A stretch of 64,000 nt of DNA from Paenibacillus sp. DMB20 (lineage in GTDB: Bacteria; Bacillota; Bacilli; Paenibacillales; Paenibacillaceae). The notes beneath the pieces are model-generated. The model worked only from the letters and a program-made list of their open reading frames with translations. It searched no databases and had not been told where the DNA came from. The stretch covers positions 186,001 to 250,000 of the forward strand of contig NZ_LAZU01000021.1 in NCBI RefSeq assembly GCF_000987955.1, given 5' to 3'. Positions 1 to 8,949 of the stretch are shown piece after piece. How positions within the stretch are numbered: the stretch's first letter is position 1; each line of letters opens with the position of its first letter. The position numbers and the translations under genes were made by a program.

Positions 1-1
1 T

Positions 2-82
2 GTCAGTCCGATTCGCGTCGATGAGCCGTTCATCTGGCTGCTGTATCAATTGAATTATATCGAGGGGAGAGAGCAGCAGTGA
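2..82 (+). CDS. C-terminal tail of an upstream gene, possibly a GTPase (partial)
   Basis: An open frame enters from the left edge and ends at TGA 80-82. It encodes about 26 residues ending in EPFIWLLYQLNYIEGREQQ. The stop overlaps the GTG start of the next gene by four bases (GTGA), so the two are translationally coupled. The visible tail alone cannot identify the protein. The GTPase idea rests only on the next gene, because GAP1-type proteins are usually encoded beside a TRAFAC-type GTPase. Reading the sequence to the left of the window would settle it. Confidence 0.5.
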   Translation, partial: VSPIRVDEPFIWLLYQLNYIEGREQQ

Positions 83-3000
83 CAGCTAACAGATCCTCTC
101 GCATCCAGCAGCAAATATACACACGGGAGCGGAGCGGGATTTTCCGTCCGAACGAAGGGTTTGACACGATTGCGAAATCAACCGGTCTCGATACCGGGTT
201 CATCAAAAAAGTGCTGCATCCGTTCTGTGTTTACGATGCGCCGACGGAATTGGTATCACAAGGCGAGAAGGATGAAACCCGCTACCCGCAAGCGCTGCAC
301 CTGTTCCACGCTGAAACGGGACAGCTCGTTCTCGGCCGCAGCATCTATCAGGCGGCGGATTTCACCGGCTTGCGCAGCGCTTTCTTCACGCATAACTACG
401 TAATTCCTGCCGACAGGGCCGCGGCGGTGAAAGACTATGGCCGCTTGCTCAGAACCCCCTTCGCCAGCAGCCATGATATCGAGCTAGGCATGGAACTGCC
501 CGAGCTGGAACAATTGCCTGCCGCAGCTGAAGTCCACCCTCCGGCCTCGCCGACGGATCTGCTCGCTAGTCTAGGGATCGACGAGAAGATGTTCAAGCAG
601 CTGCTGTTCGCCGTCATGTCGTCCATCGTTACACGGCGCAAAGTGTTCGTGGCGCTCGATGTTGAAGTGGAGGCATTGACGGAGTGCGCTATACAGCTTG
701 CCAGCGTGTTGTACGACAGCCTTCCTTACGCGTACCGCCGCGCGCTGGGCTTGCTTACATATTCGAAGGAACCGCAGAGCCGGAAGGGCGTTCATCTCAC
801 CTTCGTTGAGCGTGGAAGCTTGCGGCCCAATGATCGCCAAATCGACAAGGATTATGCGTTCGATCTGGCTTCCGGGCGGGTCACGAATGTCGATATCGAT
901 CTGTCGAAGCAGCCCTACCTTCACTTTGCCTGGAGCAATCTCTCGTTGCCGGAGCGGGCGGAAGCGTTCTATGGCTTTGCGGAAGAACTTCTGCAGGACA
1001 TGGACTCGCAGCGGCATACGGCGCTGGTCAGCAGCCATGAGCTTGCCGTCTTGTACCAGATCGAAAGAGGCGACGCCTCCTTATATATTCAGAATCGAAA
1101 CATCGTACTGCGTTCCATGCTCGGCTATTTGGAGCCCGCCGGAGCCGCCAAGGCGAAGCCGCGGCTGCTGAAGCTGTTCCGCGACTGTTTCGACGGCGAA
1201 TATGAGCGGGTGCAGCAGGGACAAGCACCTGATCCGGATATCGTGAAGTGCTTTATCGAATATGAATCGATAGTCGGAGAGACAGCGGGATGGGGAAGCG
1301 ATCTGCTCGGATTTTTAATCCGAAGCTTGTACGAGGCAAGCAAGGAGAAGAACCGTGAGCGGATGGAAGCTTACTACGCTCTTATTGAGGGCAGCGACAG
1401 GGTCAGCCAGGCCTTTTTTGCCGCGCTGCTGCGGGGCGGGAAGACCATTACGCTTTTCTTCCCGTATATGCAGTCCAAGTTCCAAAAAGCGACCCGGGCC
1501 GGGGGAGATTGTGACGCTGGCGCATCATTGGTCCGGCCGGTATCCGGTGCTGTTGGAGACGAAGGAATTCATTGATCTGGCCACCGGAACGCTGGCGGAG
1601 AAGCTCCGGCACGAAGTGGAGCCGGTGTCGGCCGTGAATGCATTGCTGGACATGATCGACCGCTTGCTTGCGGAGAAGAGCCATCAGGCCAGCAAAGGGA
1701 TGTTACCGTTTATGGAGCTGCTGTCATACACAGCGAACGTGTTTTTGCTGACAGAGCTCGAGCTGGAGCAGGTACGCAAGGATGCGTTCCTGCAGATCGG
1801 TTTTCTGGCATACCCGGATGAAGTCAGGCAGTGGGCGGCCCGCTATCCGTCGCATGTAGAGTCGAACGCAGCGGTTATGCTGTCTGCATACCGCTGGTTC
1901 CACGACGAAGAGCCGGATGAATCGATATTCGACGGATTGTCGCCGGCGGAGATGGACCGGCTGCAGAAGCTCGGCCGCCGCTGGTTGCAGGACGATCTGA
2001 GACCGGCCAACTTCGGCCGTCTGGTGTTTGCCTTCTATCGCGGTGCCGACAGCGGCATGATCGAGTACGGAGCGCTGCTTTATTACTTCCAGCAGCATGC
2101 CCCCGACAAAGAGACGGTCTACAAGTTTATGAACTGGTCGAAGAACAAGCCTTTCTTTTTGAGAGGAAAGAAGCTCGAGCCGGGATATGCATCGGCATTG
2201 GTGGCCTATTTCAAGAAATACGACAGCGACGCATTCAAGGATCGGGCAAACAGGAAACGTTATTTCGAAAAGGTGGGCGAACCGCTGCAGTCCGTCTATG
2301 ACAAGGCGCGCCGCGAGCTGTCGCCGCCGCTAGTGAGATGGCTGCAGCGCAACCGGAAACCGCTGGTATGGTTCTTGGCTTTAATTCTGGTTGGCGGCGC
2401 CATTGCCGGAGGATTGGCTGCGTTTGGCGTCTTTGATCGGGGTGAGCAGGCCGGGACAGGAAAGCCTGCCGCCAAGCCGGTACCGCCGCAGCAAACGGCA
2501 GAGCCGCAGGTTTACGCGCGGTTAACCGACGATGATGGCGGATCGAAAGCGCAGACGGAGCTTGTATTCGAATTCGGAACGGGGGGAGGAGTGCGCCGCC
2601 TTCAAGGCGGACACGATTACGGTAAAGCTGGCAAGCGGCACGGACCATAGTTATTCGGAATTTGAAGTAAATCATCTCTGTGCTGCGGGAAGCGGTGCGG
2701 AAGGCGCCGGGGAGGAGGTCACGCAGGTCGAAACTGCTAATAAGGCTGATACGAAGGCTGATGCGGACCCGGGAGCGGCGGTGCCTGCATCGGTGACGGG
2801 ACAGCCCGCAGAGGCGGAGCATGGAGATCAGCTTGACGGGAACGATGGCCAGGAACCGGCGGATAATCCTTCGGCAAGCTCCTCTGGGGATAGTGCAGGA
2901 CAGAACCCGGACAAGGCAGCGACAGATGACGCAGCGCCGGACGACAATCCGGAAAAAGCGGCTTCAACAGACGGAAGTGCGGCCGATGGCGCAACGGATA

Positions 3001-3122
3001 CGGTTCAGCCCGTTAAACAGCAGACTTATCAGGCGGTAGTCTCCTTAGCTGAAAATTTAGATATTGATCATATTAGCGAGATTTTTGTGAATGGAAAAAA
3101 ATTTAAATATATAAAAAAATAG
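79..3122 (+). CDS. Large GAP1-N2-like (GTPase-associated) protein with C-terminal membrane anchor, two frameshifts
   Basis: After removing one G from the G5 run at 1501-1505 and one from the G6 run at 2581-2586, this is one protein of about 1013 residues. The N-terminus (IQQQIYTRERSGIF, then FTHNYVIP near residue 115) resembles the GAP1-N2 domain of GTPase-associated proteins in predicted bacterial conflict systems, sometimes misannotated as glycosyltransferases. A long alpha-helical middle follows. One hydrophobic segment (PLVWFLALILVGGAIAGGL, around residues 760-785) comes next, then a low-complexity Pro/Ala/Asp/Gly linker and a short tail. The expected topology is a large cytoplasmic domain, one membrane span and an external tail. 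GTG start at 79 is chosen because of the 4-bp overlap with the gene before. The domain name is from memory; the frameshift corrections are directly visible. Confidence 0.5.
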
Positions 3123-3149
3123 AGGCCGATGTCGAGCCTCTATTTTTTT
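3117..3149 (+). terminator. Rho-independent terminator after the GAP1-like gene
   Basis: AATAGAGGC and GCCTCTATT pair around a short loop, and a run of seven T follows. The stem begins inside the stop codon of the gene before, as is common for intrinsic terminators. Confidence 0.85.
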
Positions 3150-3469
3150 ATATTAGTTCTGAATGAGCAAAAATAGCGATCCTTCCGGTTTGAACCGATG
3201 GCCTTCCTTGGAGGGTTAGTTAAGACATGGATCAAGTTCATTTGCATTTGCACCACATGTTGAGAACGAACCGTTGTCTAAATGCTCACACACTGCTTTT
3301 ATGAACCATTGTACATAAATCCACATTGTTTTCCCTTAGAAATAGTAACTTTTAACCAAACAGCCCATAGCAATGATGAACCGAATTCACAAATGAAGGA
3401 CCCTGGAACCTTTTCCAGTTATTTGTAAACCTATAAAATCAGGATAGCAAATAACGGAGAGGTTATTTT
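3150..3469. other. Intergenic region before the toxin gene
   Basis: No convincing coding frame is visible in this roughly 320-bp stretch. It is more AT-rich than the region to its left. The end holds a good ribosome binding site (CGGAGAGG, 3455-3462) seven bases before the ATG of the toxin gene. TATAAA near 3433-3438 could be a -10 but no matching -35 at normal spacing was found. Confidence 0.5.
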
Positions 3470-4487
3470 ATGTCCAAGATTCTTGTTCCACCGGAGCGAC
3501 TGCTCCAAGTGGCGAATGAGTTCCATACAGCGTCAATACAATTGGAATGGACCCTGAACCTACTGGACCGGCAAATGAATACGTTGTTGGTTTGGGAGGG
3601 AACAACGCGTCAGCGTTTTTTTTGAAGATTTCCAGAGAGCACGCGGCGAGCTGACCTTCACAGTTGAACACATGCAGGTGATTAGTCGGGAATTAAAGGG
3701 GATTGCTATTAAATTTAAACTTCTAGACGAAGAGTTATTTCCTGTACTTCTTGGCGATAGGGAAGATGAGCCCAAAACATGGCAGGACCATGCGGAAGAG
3801 CTTTGGGAAGGTGTGAAATCTGGCGGAAAAATCTTGGCCGATTCAGTTACCGATACAGTAGAATCGCTAATAGAAGACCCCTTAGGGACCAGTGGACAGA
3901 TGCTTTACAATGCCACGATTGGAACCGTTGAGGAAGTCGTCGACACGGCCGTTTGGGGAGGGAAAATGCTTTTCGATGTCGGCGACACCCGAGAAGAGTA
4001 TGATGAAAAAATCAGTGAAACAGGCGGCGTGGCAAACTATTTAGGTCAACAGGGAGCCTTGTTAGCAGGGAGTGTCGTACTTGGCAGGGTTGGGGTCAAG
4101 AACAGACATGCGTTGAAGCCTGATTCAGGTGGTGATGGAGGTGGGCCGTCTAGGAAAGATCAGGGGACGGGAAATGCTGCTCTAGTTGAAGATGCTGGTA
4201 GCATTGCCCAGAACACTGAAAACTTGAGAGCTTGGGCAAATGATAATGGATGGGAACAACAATATTCTGCTGGTGGAGTTGAGCAATGGGGAGTCAGGAA
4301 CGCCGATGGAACGTTTAGTTGGAGATTAAAACTAAAACCTGAAGCAAGTATGAGAGAAGGTTTGGGAACAGGAAGCAATCAACCCCGTTTTGACGCTAGA
4401 CTAGATGATAAAGGAATGTATATCAATCCTTTTACTGGTGAAACGGGTGGGCGAAGTGTAGGGACACATATACCACTAGGGAAGTGA
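3470..4487 (+). CDS. WXG100-headed polymorphic toxin (type VII secretion substrate), one frameshift
   Basis: Removing one T from the T8 run at 3616-3623 joins the ATG at 3470 to the long frame ending at 4487, giving about 338 residues. The first 95 or so residues form a WXG100-type helical hairpin with the turn WEG (LLVWEGTTRQRFFEDF), the signature of ESX/type VII substrates. A middle region follows (LIEDPLGTSGQMLYNATIGT, then a Gly-rich stretch). The C-terminal domain of about 90 residues contains NQPRFDARLDDKGMYINPFT and ends GTHIPLGK. Short polar C-terminal domains of this kind with invariant-looking R, D and H residues are typical of polymorphic toxins, often nucleases. I cannot name the toxin family. 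The gene directly downstream fits an immunity protein. Base composition drops to AT-rich here, which suggests horizontal gain. Confidence 0.65.
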
Positions 4488-4492
4488 TATGG

Positions 4493-4822
4493 ATGGATAA
4501 AAAAAGTTTATTGGAAATATTGTTAGATCCAGCAACAAGTGATGCAGAAAAAGATGATGCAGTTATTGAATTGGGAAGCAACTTTCAGGACGACGAAACG
4601 GTTGATATTCTAATCAAAGTATCAAATGACAGTAACTGTGATGAAATGATTGCCGCAAGTTGTGGTGAGTCTATAGCACACATATGGCTGACTAATCAAC
4701 GAATTGATTACGAAAGATTATCACGCTTAAAAGGAATTACATTGACCGAAGCGCTATCTTTAATTAAAGCACAACGCCCTGACTGGTACCAAACGTATTC
4801 AGAATTGTATTCTCAACTCTAG
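4493..4822 (+). CDS. Probable immunity protein for the preceding toxin
   Basis: This is an acidic, helical protein of about 109 residues (DKKSLLEILLDPATSDAEKD near the start). ATG 4493 is preferred over the in-frame GTG at 4484 because AGGGAAG (4478-4484) lies eight bases before it. It begins six bases after the toxin stop. Small size, acidity and position right after a WXG100-headed toxin are the usual marks of a cognate immunity protein. The helical layout resembles HEAT-like immunity families, but I cannot assign one. Codon use is AT-rich like the toxin's 3' end, so the two were probably acquired together. No terminator is obvious after it. Confidence 0.6.
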   Translation: MDKKSLLEILLDPATSDAEKDDAVIELGSNFQDDETVDILIKVSNDSNCDEMIAASCGESIAHIWLTNQRIDYERLSRLKGITLTEALSLIKAQRPDWYQTYSELYSQL

Positions 4823-5389
4823 GCAAAAGGTTGGGTGCTAGACTCAATATTAGACACGGAGAACGGAGAGTGCGAAAATAAAAGCATTCATAATCGAGGT
4901 GTCTGACTTGACGAAAAGTACGACAAAGAATTCAAGCTTCAAACCGTTCGACTCGTACCGGAACAAGTAAGCATGCTTCCATTTGATGCGGTGGAAGAAT
5001 ACAAAAAAAAAAGTACCTAAATTTACCCATATAGAGCCTTCGTAATCAAAAAGCACATGCAACCGTATTTTTCTTTGGTAAGGGCTATCGAGTGCCGAAT
5101 AAACCTATGATCCAACCAAGCAAATAAACCATTTAAATCGAATTGAACTACTTCCACATGCGAGTATACAACTCCATGTGGTTTCTTTTTGTTCAAAACA
5201 AATAAAGACAACTTTCATGAATGAGCCGAAACTGGCCAGACTTTATAAAATGGCCTTTGAATCAGGAGAGCTTTTCAATGACTTTAGTCCCACCACAACC
5301 ACCCGAGCTTTGGATCGCCTTCTCCCCGGCTATAAGGCCGAACTGCCAGAGACCGTCCCACAGCGTGGAACGGTCCCGGCCCAAGCTTT
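4823..5389. other. AT-rich, mostly non-coding scar downstream of the toxin-immunity pair
   Basis: No intact gene is supported over these 567 bases. The stretch is AT-rich and contains the transposase remnant at 4908-4968. A short open frame from 5221 (MNEPKLARLYKMAFESGELF) overlaps the end of the opposite-strand kinase-regulator gene and has an unrecognised sequence. It may be debris or a small unknown protein. The region reads like a site of past insertion and loss. Confidence 0.5.
4908..4968 (+). mobile_element. Remnant of an IS3-family OrfA transposase start (degenerate)
   Basis: GAGGTG, then TTG, leads into TKxYDKEFKLQTVRLV if one A is added to the short A-run at 4914-4917. That phrase is characteristic of the N-terminus of IS3-family OrfA helix-turn-helix proteins. 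Nothing transposase-like continues after about 20 residues and no terminal inverted repeats were seen, so this is a fossil. The match is short and could be chance. Confidence 0.35.
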
Positions 5390-7228
5390 CTACTTCAACG
5401 CAAGATTGGACGACTCGCCGGCTTCGCACCATCCCTCTTCCCTTGCTTTGGTGATGGCGTCCTCGCGATTGCTGACGCCAAGCTTCGAGTAAAGGCTGGA
5501 GCAATAGTTGCGGATGGTGCCCTCGGATAGAAACATCTGGCTCGCGATGGACTTGTAGCGCAGTCCGTTTGCCAAGTGAAGAAGGATATCGAGCTCACGT
5601 TTGGTTAATCCGTACGGATGCTCCTGCTCCTTGCCGACCGGCTTGCTATCCGGCAGCTTGCGCGGTTGCCTTATCTTTTTGAACACTTGAGCGGCAATGT
5701 CTTGATCTATCCATGTCCCTCCATGGATGATGGCTTTGATGGCTTCGGCTAATTCCCGCGGACGGATCGATTTCAGCAAATATCCTTCCGCACCCAGCTG
5801 GAGCGAGAGGGCCGCCTGTTCCATATCTTCGAAGGTCGTTAGCATGGCGACCCGGATATCCGGCCATTTTTGCTTGATCTGACGCAGAGCTTCGATCCCG
5901 TTCATGCCCGGCATCTGTATATCCATTAGCACGATATCAGGACGAAACGCCTCGCATTGTTCAAGCGCGTCATGTCCTTGGGCAGCCGTACCGACGATCT
6001 TAAAGCCTTGCTGCTGTTCGAGAATACGCTGCAGGCTTTCGGTAATGATAGGCTGGTCGTCAACAAGCAGGACGGTGATTTCTTTATTGGACGCTTCTCT
6101 TGCAAGCGGGAGCGAACATACGATTAAAGTGCCCGATTCCGGAGTGGAATGGACAGACAATTGTCCTGACAGCTCCGTCAGCCGCTCCCTCATGCCGGAC
6201 AGCCCGAATCCGAAGTTGACCTGTTCCATGCCGACTCCGTTATCCTCGATCTGCAAGCGAAGCTCATGATCATCAAAGAACAGATGAATTTGAATCAGGT
6301 CTGCTTTACCGTGACGTACCGCATTGGTCAGGGCTTCTTGAAGGCAGCGCTGCAGACAAAAGCTGAACCGCTTGCCGACCTTTACCTGATGGCCGAATAT
6401 GCGGAAATGTACGGATACGCCGGTTGATTGGGTAAACTCCTCAACAAGCTGCTGCAGCGATTCCGTCAATACGAGGGCGGATTGAGGCTGCGAAAGATGA
6501 TGCAAATGTTTGCGGATATCCTCCAACCCATGACGTGCCAGATTCACGATGGTCTCCAGGCGTGCATCCAGAGCTTCGGGACATGATGGACGCATCGACT
6601 CGATGCCGACGATCATCGAGGTAAGCGTATGTCCTATCGTGTCATGCAGTTCATGGGACAGTCGATTGCGTTCCTCCATAAGCGTGAGTTGTTCAACCTT
6701 TGTTATATGCTGCTCCAGCACGCGACTCTGTTCCCGGATAATTTCGTTCTGCCGCTGATTATGCACGAATAGCTGCCATCCATATCCCAGCGCAAAGGCT
6801 ATCCCATGATTCAGCGTGTAGGTGATCCATATATCATATCGGGGTTCGTTAGCTGCCCAGCCGATCGCGACGGAAATGACCAGGACGCTTGAGAGGGCGA
6901 ACCAAAGATAAGTACGGCTATGGCTAAAGAAACCGATCATGCAAGCAAATATGATGAATTGCCAGGAGAGCTCGGCCGTTTGCCCGGATAAAAAAATGCT
7001 GAACGAACCTGCAAGTACGATCTCTGCCAGCAGATACCATGCAGGATTCAACGGCTGCAGCAAGAAAGGGATGACAAACACCGGAGCGGATAATGCCAGA
7101 ATCAAGCCGACCGGTGACGTAAACAGTTCCGGTTGACGCCAAACGACGATAACCAAATGAGTCAACCATAACACGCGGAGAAGAAATAAAATCCAATGAT
7201 ACCACTGCCAATGTCTTGTTAGGTGCAT
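5390..7228 (-). CDS. Single-chain NarX/DesK-type histidine kinase fused to a NarL/FixJ-type response regulator
   Basis: This 612-residue protein carries both halves of a two-component system. Residues 10-150 hold about five membrane segments. A HisKA_3 region follows with phospho-acceptor His195 in SHELHDTIGH, then an HATPase domain (LQEALTNAVRHGK; DNGVGM near 330; GFGLSGMRERL near 340). A receiver starts near residue 384 (ITVLLVDDQP), with phospho-acceptor Asp436 in VLMDIQMPG and Lys486 in YLLKS. The end is a LuxR-type HTH (GLTKRELDILLHLANG) at about 530-600. AGGAAGGGG sits seven bases before the ATG. No start codon with a ribosome binding site exists at the kinase/receiver join, so the fusion looks genuine. 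A membrane sensor carrying its own DNA-binding output is unusual. It is divergent from the hydrolase gene at 7467, its most likely target. Confidence 0.85.
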   Translation of the reverse strand: MHLTRHWQWYHWILFLLRVLWLTHLVIVVWRQPELFTSPVGLILALSAPVFVIPFLLQPLNPAWYLLAEIVLAGSFSIFLSGQTAELSWQFIIFACMIGFFSHSRTYLWFALSSVLVISVAIGWAANEPRYDIWITYTLNHGIAFALGYGWQLFVHNQRQNEIIREQSRVLEQHITKVEQLTLMEERNRLSHELHDTIGHTLTSMIVGIESMRPSCPEALDARLETIVNLARHGLEDIRKHLHHLSQPQSALVLTESLQQLVEEFTQSTGVSVHFRIFGHQVKVGKRFSFCLQRCLQEALTNAVRHGKADLIQIHLFFDDHELRLQIEDNGVGMEQVNFGFGLSGMRERLTELSGQLSVHSTPESGTLIVCSLPLAREASNKEITVLLVDDQPIITESLQRILEQQQGFKIVGTAAQGHDALEQCEAFRPDIVLMDIQMPGMNGIEALRQIKQKWPDIRVAMLTTFEDMEQAALSLQLGAEGYLLKSIRPRELAEAIKAIIHGGTWIDQDIAAQVFKKIRQPRKLPDSKPVGKEQEHPYGLTKRELDILLHLANGLRYKSIASQMFLSEGTIRNYCSSLYSKLGVSNREDAITKAREEGWCEAGESSNLALK

Positions 7229-7285
7229 TACGGAACCCCTTCCTACTGCCGTGAAAAATCATACCCCATTAGTGTAGGAGGAAAA

Positions 7286-7351
7286 TGTCATTTTGACCAG
7301 TGAGCATTTGTCATATGACATCGGAAAAATGATTTCGTGACATCTTGTCAC
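7286..7351. promoter_or_regulatory. Cluster of three TGTCA-type inverted repeats between the kinase-regulator and hydrolase genes
   Basis: TGTCATTTTGAC (7286-7297), the perfect palindrome TGTCATATGACA (7309-7320) and GTGACATCTTGTCAC (7337-7351) share the half-site TGTCA. NarL/FixJ-family regulators bind short inverted repeats, so these are candidate operators for the fused regulator. Binding is inferred; the repeats are directly visible. Confidence 0.55.
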
Positions 7352-7466
7352 TGCTCACATGAGACCTTCTTCCATTATCGTTATGGCTGGATGCGCATGC
7401 CGGAGGCTGAACGGTTCAAATTTGGCCTGCATGCGCTGCCATACTTATTTGAAGGAGTGGGAAACT

Positions 7467-8660
7467 ATGTATGTGAAAAAAATAGGCTTGATAAGCTGTG
7501 TTGCTTTGTTGGCAGGAGCCATGGCGATGCAGACGGCCGATAGCGTGAGCGCAAGCTCAAACAAAGCGGGAGGGGGGCAATCGCCTGCCGCGAATTCGAA
7601 ACAGAAGGAGCAAAAAAACCTCAAGGTCCAGAAGGAATTGGACAAACTGCTCAGACCGGATGTGCCGGGGGCGATCGCTTATGTATATGACCATGGCAAA
7701 TATCAGGGTTATGCGTCGGGCGTTGCCGATCTTGCGACCGGCCGCAAGATGCAGGCCGATTATCGCTATCGGATCGGAAGTTTGACCAAGACATTCATCG
7801 CGGCGGTTGTGCTGCAGCTGGCTGGCGAAAACAAGCTGGGGCTGGACGATCCTGTCGAGAAATGGGTTCCCGGCTTGGTCAAGGGCAACGGGTACGACGG
7901 GAAAAAGATAACGATTCGGCAGCTGCTGAACCATACGAGCGGATTGGCCGATTATTCCATGGACCTGTTCGACGGTACGGGTGCGGATATCATGAAGCGC
8001 ATTCAGGTGACGTATCCGCCGGAGCAGCTTGTCAAGAAAGGGCTGAAGCAGAAGCCGTTGTTTGCGCCGGGCAAAGGGCTGATGTATACCAATACCAATT
8101 ATGTTCTGCTCGGCATCATTATCGAGAAAGTCACGGGAAGCACCTACGCTCAGCAGATTGAAAAGCGAATTATCGAGCCGCTGAAGCTGAATAACACGTT
8201 CTGTCCGGGTACCAATCTGGTGGTTCCGGGAGCGAATCATTCCCGGGCATACTTTTATCATAATAATGAAAGATTTGACGTTACGGATTTGAACCCTTCC
8301 ATTGCGGGAGCTTCCGGGGAGATGATCTCGACGGGAAGGGATTTAAGCACGTTCTTCTCTGCTTTGCTCGGCGGAAAATTGTTCAAGCCGGAGATAACGA
8401 AGGAGATGTTCAAGGGAGTAAAGTCCGGATATGACGAAGCGCCTTATTTTGGTCTTGGCATTTATCAGATCAAATTGCCAAATGGTAAACTGGTGTGGGG
8501 GCATAGCGGCGGCATTTTCGGATCGGTCAACGGCGTCAGGGCATCCAGTGACGGAAAGCGCGTCGTGGTGGCTAACATGAATGTATATACGGATTCCACC
8601 GGCGGCGAAGAGTATTTTAATGGGGTATACATGGCTGGCCTGGGAATGAGCAAGAAATAG
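7467..8660 (+). CDS. Secreted serine beta-lactamase-fold hydrolase (class C / DD-peptidase-like)
   Basis: This 397-residue protein starts with a signal peptide (KKIGLISCVALLAGAMAMQ) cleaved near residue 30. The beta-lactamase fold follows with all three active-site motifs: SLTK (nucleophile Ser105), YTN in MYTNTNYVLLG, and HSG in VWGHSGGIFG. This is the layout of D-Ala-D-Ala carboxypeptidases, esterases and class C beta-lactamases. ATG 7467 is chosen because GAAGGAG (7451-7457) lies ten bases before it and the signal peptide begins there. An upstream in-frame start at 7359 would precede the signal peptide with an unlikely extension. It acts outside the membrane, probably on peptidoglycan peptides or a small ester or amide. 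Real beta-lactamase activity cannot be told from sequence. Divergence from the sensor-regulator suggests induction by a cell-envelope or drug signal. Confidence 0.85.
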   Translation: MYVKKIGLISCVALLAGAMAMQTADSVSASSNKAGGGQSPAANSKQKEQKNLKVQKELDKLLRPDVPGAIAYVYDHGKYQGYASGVADLATGRKMQADYRYRIGSLTKTFIAAVVLQLAGENKLGLDDPVEKWVPGLVKGNGYDGKKITIRQLLNHTSGLADYSMDLFDGTGADIMKRIQVTYPPEQLVKKGLKQKPLFAPGKGLMYTNTNYVLLGIIIEKVTGSTYAQQIEKRIIEPLKLNNTFCPGTNLVVPGANHSRAYFYHNNERFDVTDLNPSIAGASGEMISTGRDLSTFFSALLGGKLFKPEITKEMFKGVKSGYDEAPYFGLGIYQIKLPNGKLVWGHSGGIFGSVNGVRASSDGKRVVVANMNVYTDSTGGEEYFNGVYMAGLGMSKK

Positions 8661-8702
8661 GTATCTCCTGAAACGTTTCAGCAGGAAAACAGACAAAGAT
8701 TT

Positions 8703-8740
8703 GAAACAAGGCTGGCTGTCTCTGACAGTCGGCCTTGTTT
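8703..8740 (+). terminator. Hairpin terminator after the beta-lactamase-fold gene
   Basis: AAACAAGGC pairs with GGCCTTGTTT, with an inner stem GCTGTC-TCT-GACAG. There is no long T-run, only TTGTTTG, so termination may be partial. The rest of the gap to 8949 shows nothing convincing. Confidence 0.55.
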
Positions 8741-8949
8741 GCATCCGGTGCGACATCGAACGCTTGTGCATTTTTGTGACGAGGATAGGCAGGGCCTTAG
8801 GGAGCCGTGGATAGGCTGGACTTATATTTTGACGAATGAAGAAAGGTTACGATGGGGGCGGTCGGATGACTGCTCCTTTTTTGTGCTATTCGTAGGGCAG
8901 TCCCCGATTTTTCTCCGTTACATTTTATTTCAATAGTGCGCACCCTCGG

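Noticed and set aside
5178..5492. Open frame of about 100 codons (MNEPKLARLYKMAFESGELF) as a real gene
   Set aside because: It runs into the end of the opposite-strand kinase-regulator gene, has no clear ribosome binding site, and I recognise no family. It is kept only as a possibility in the gap entry.
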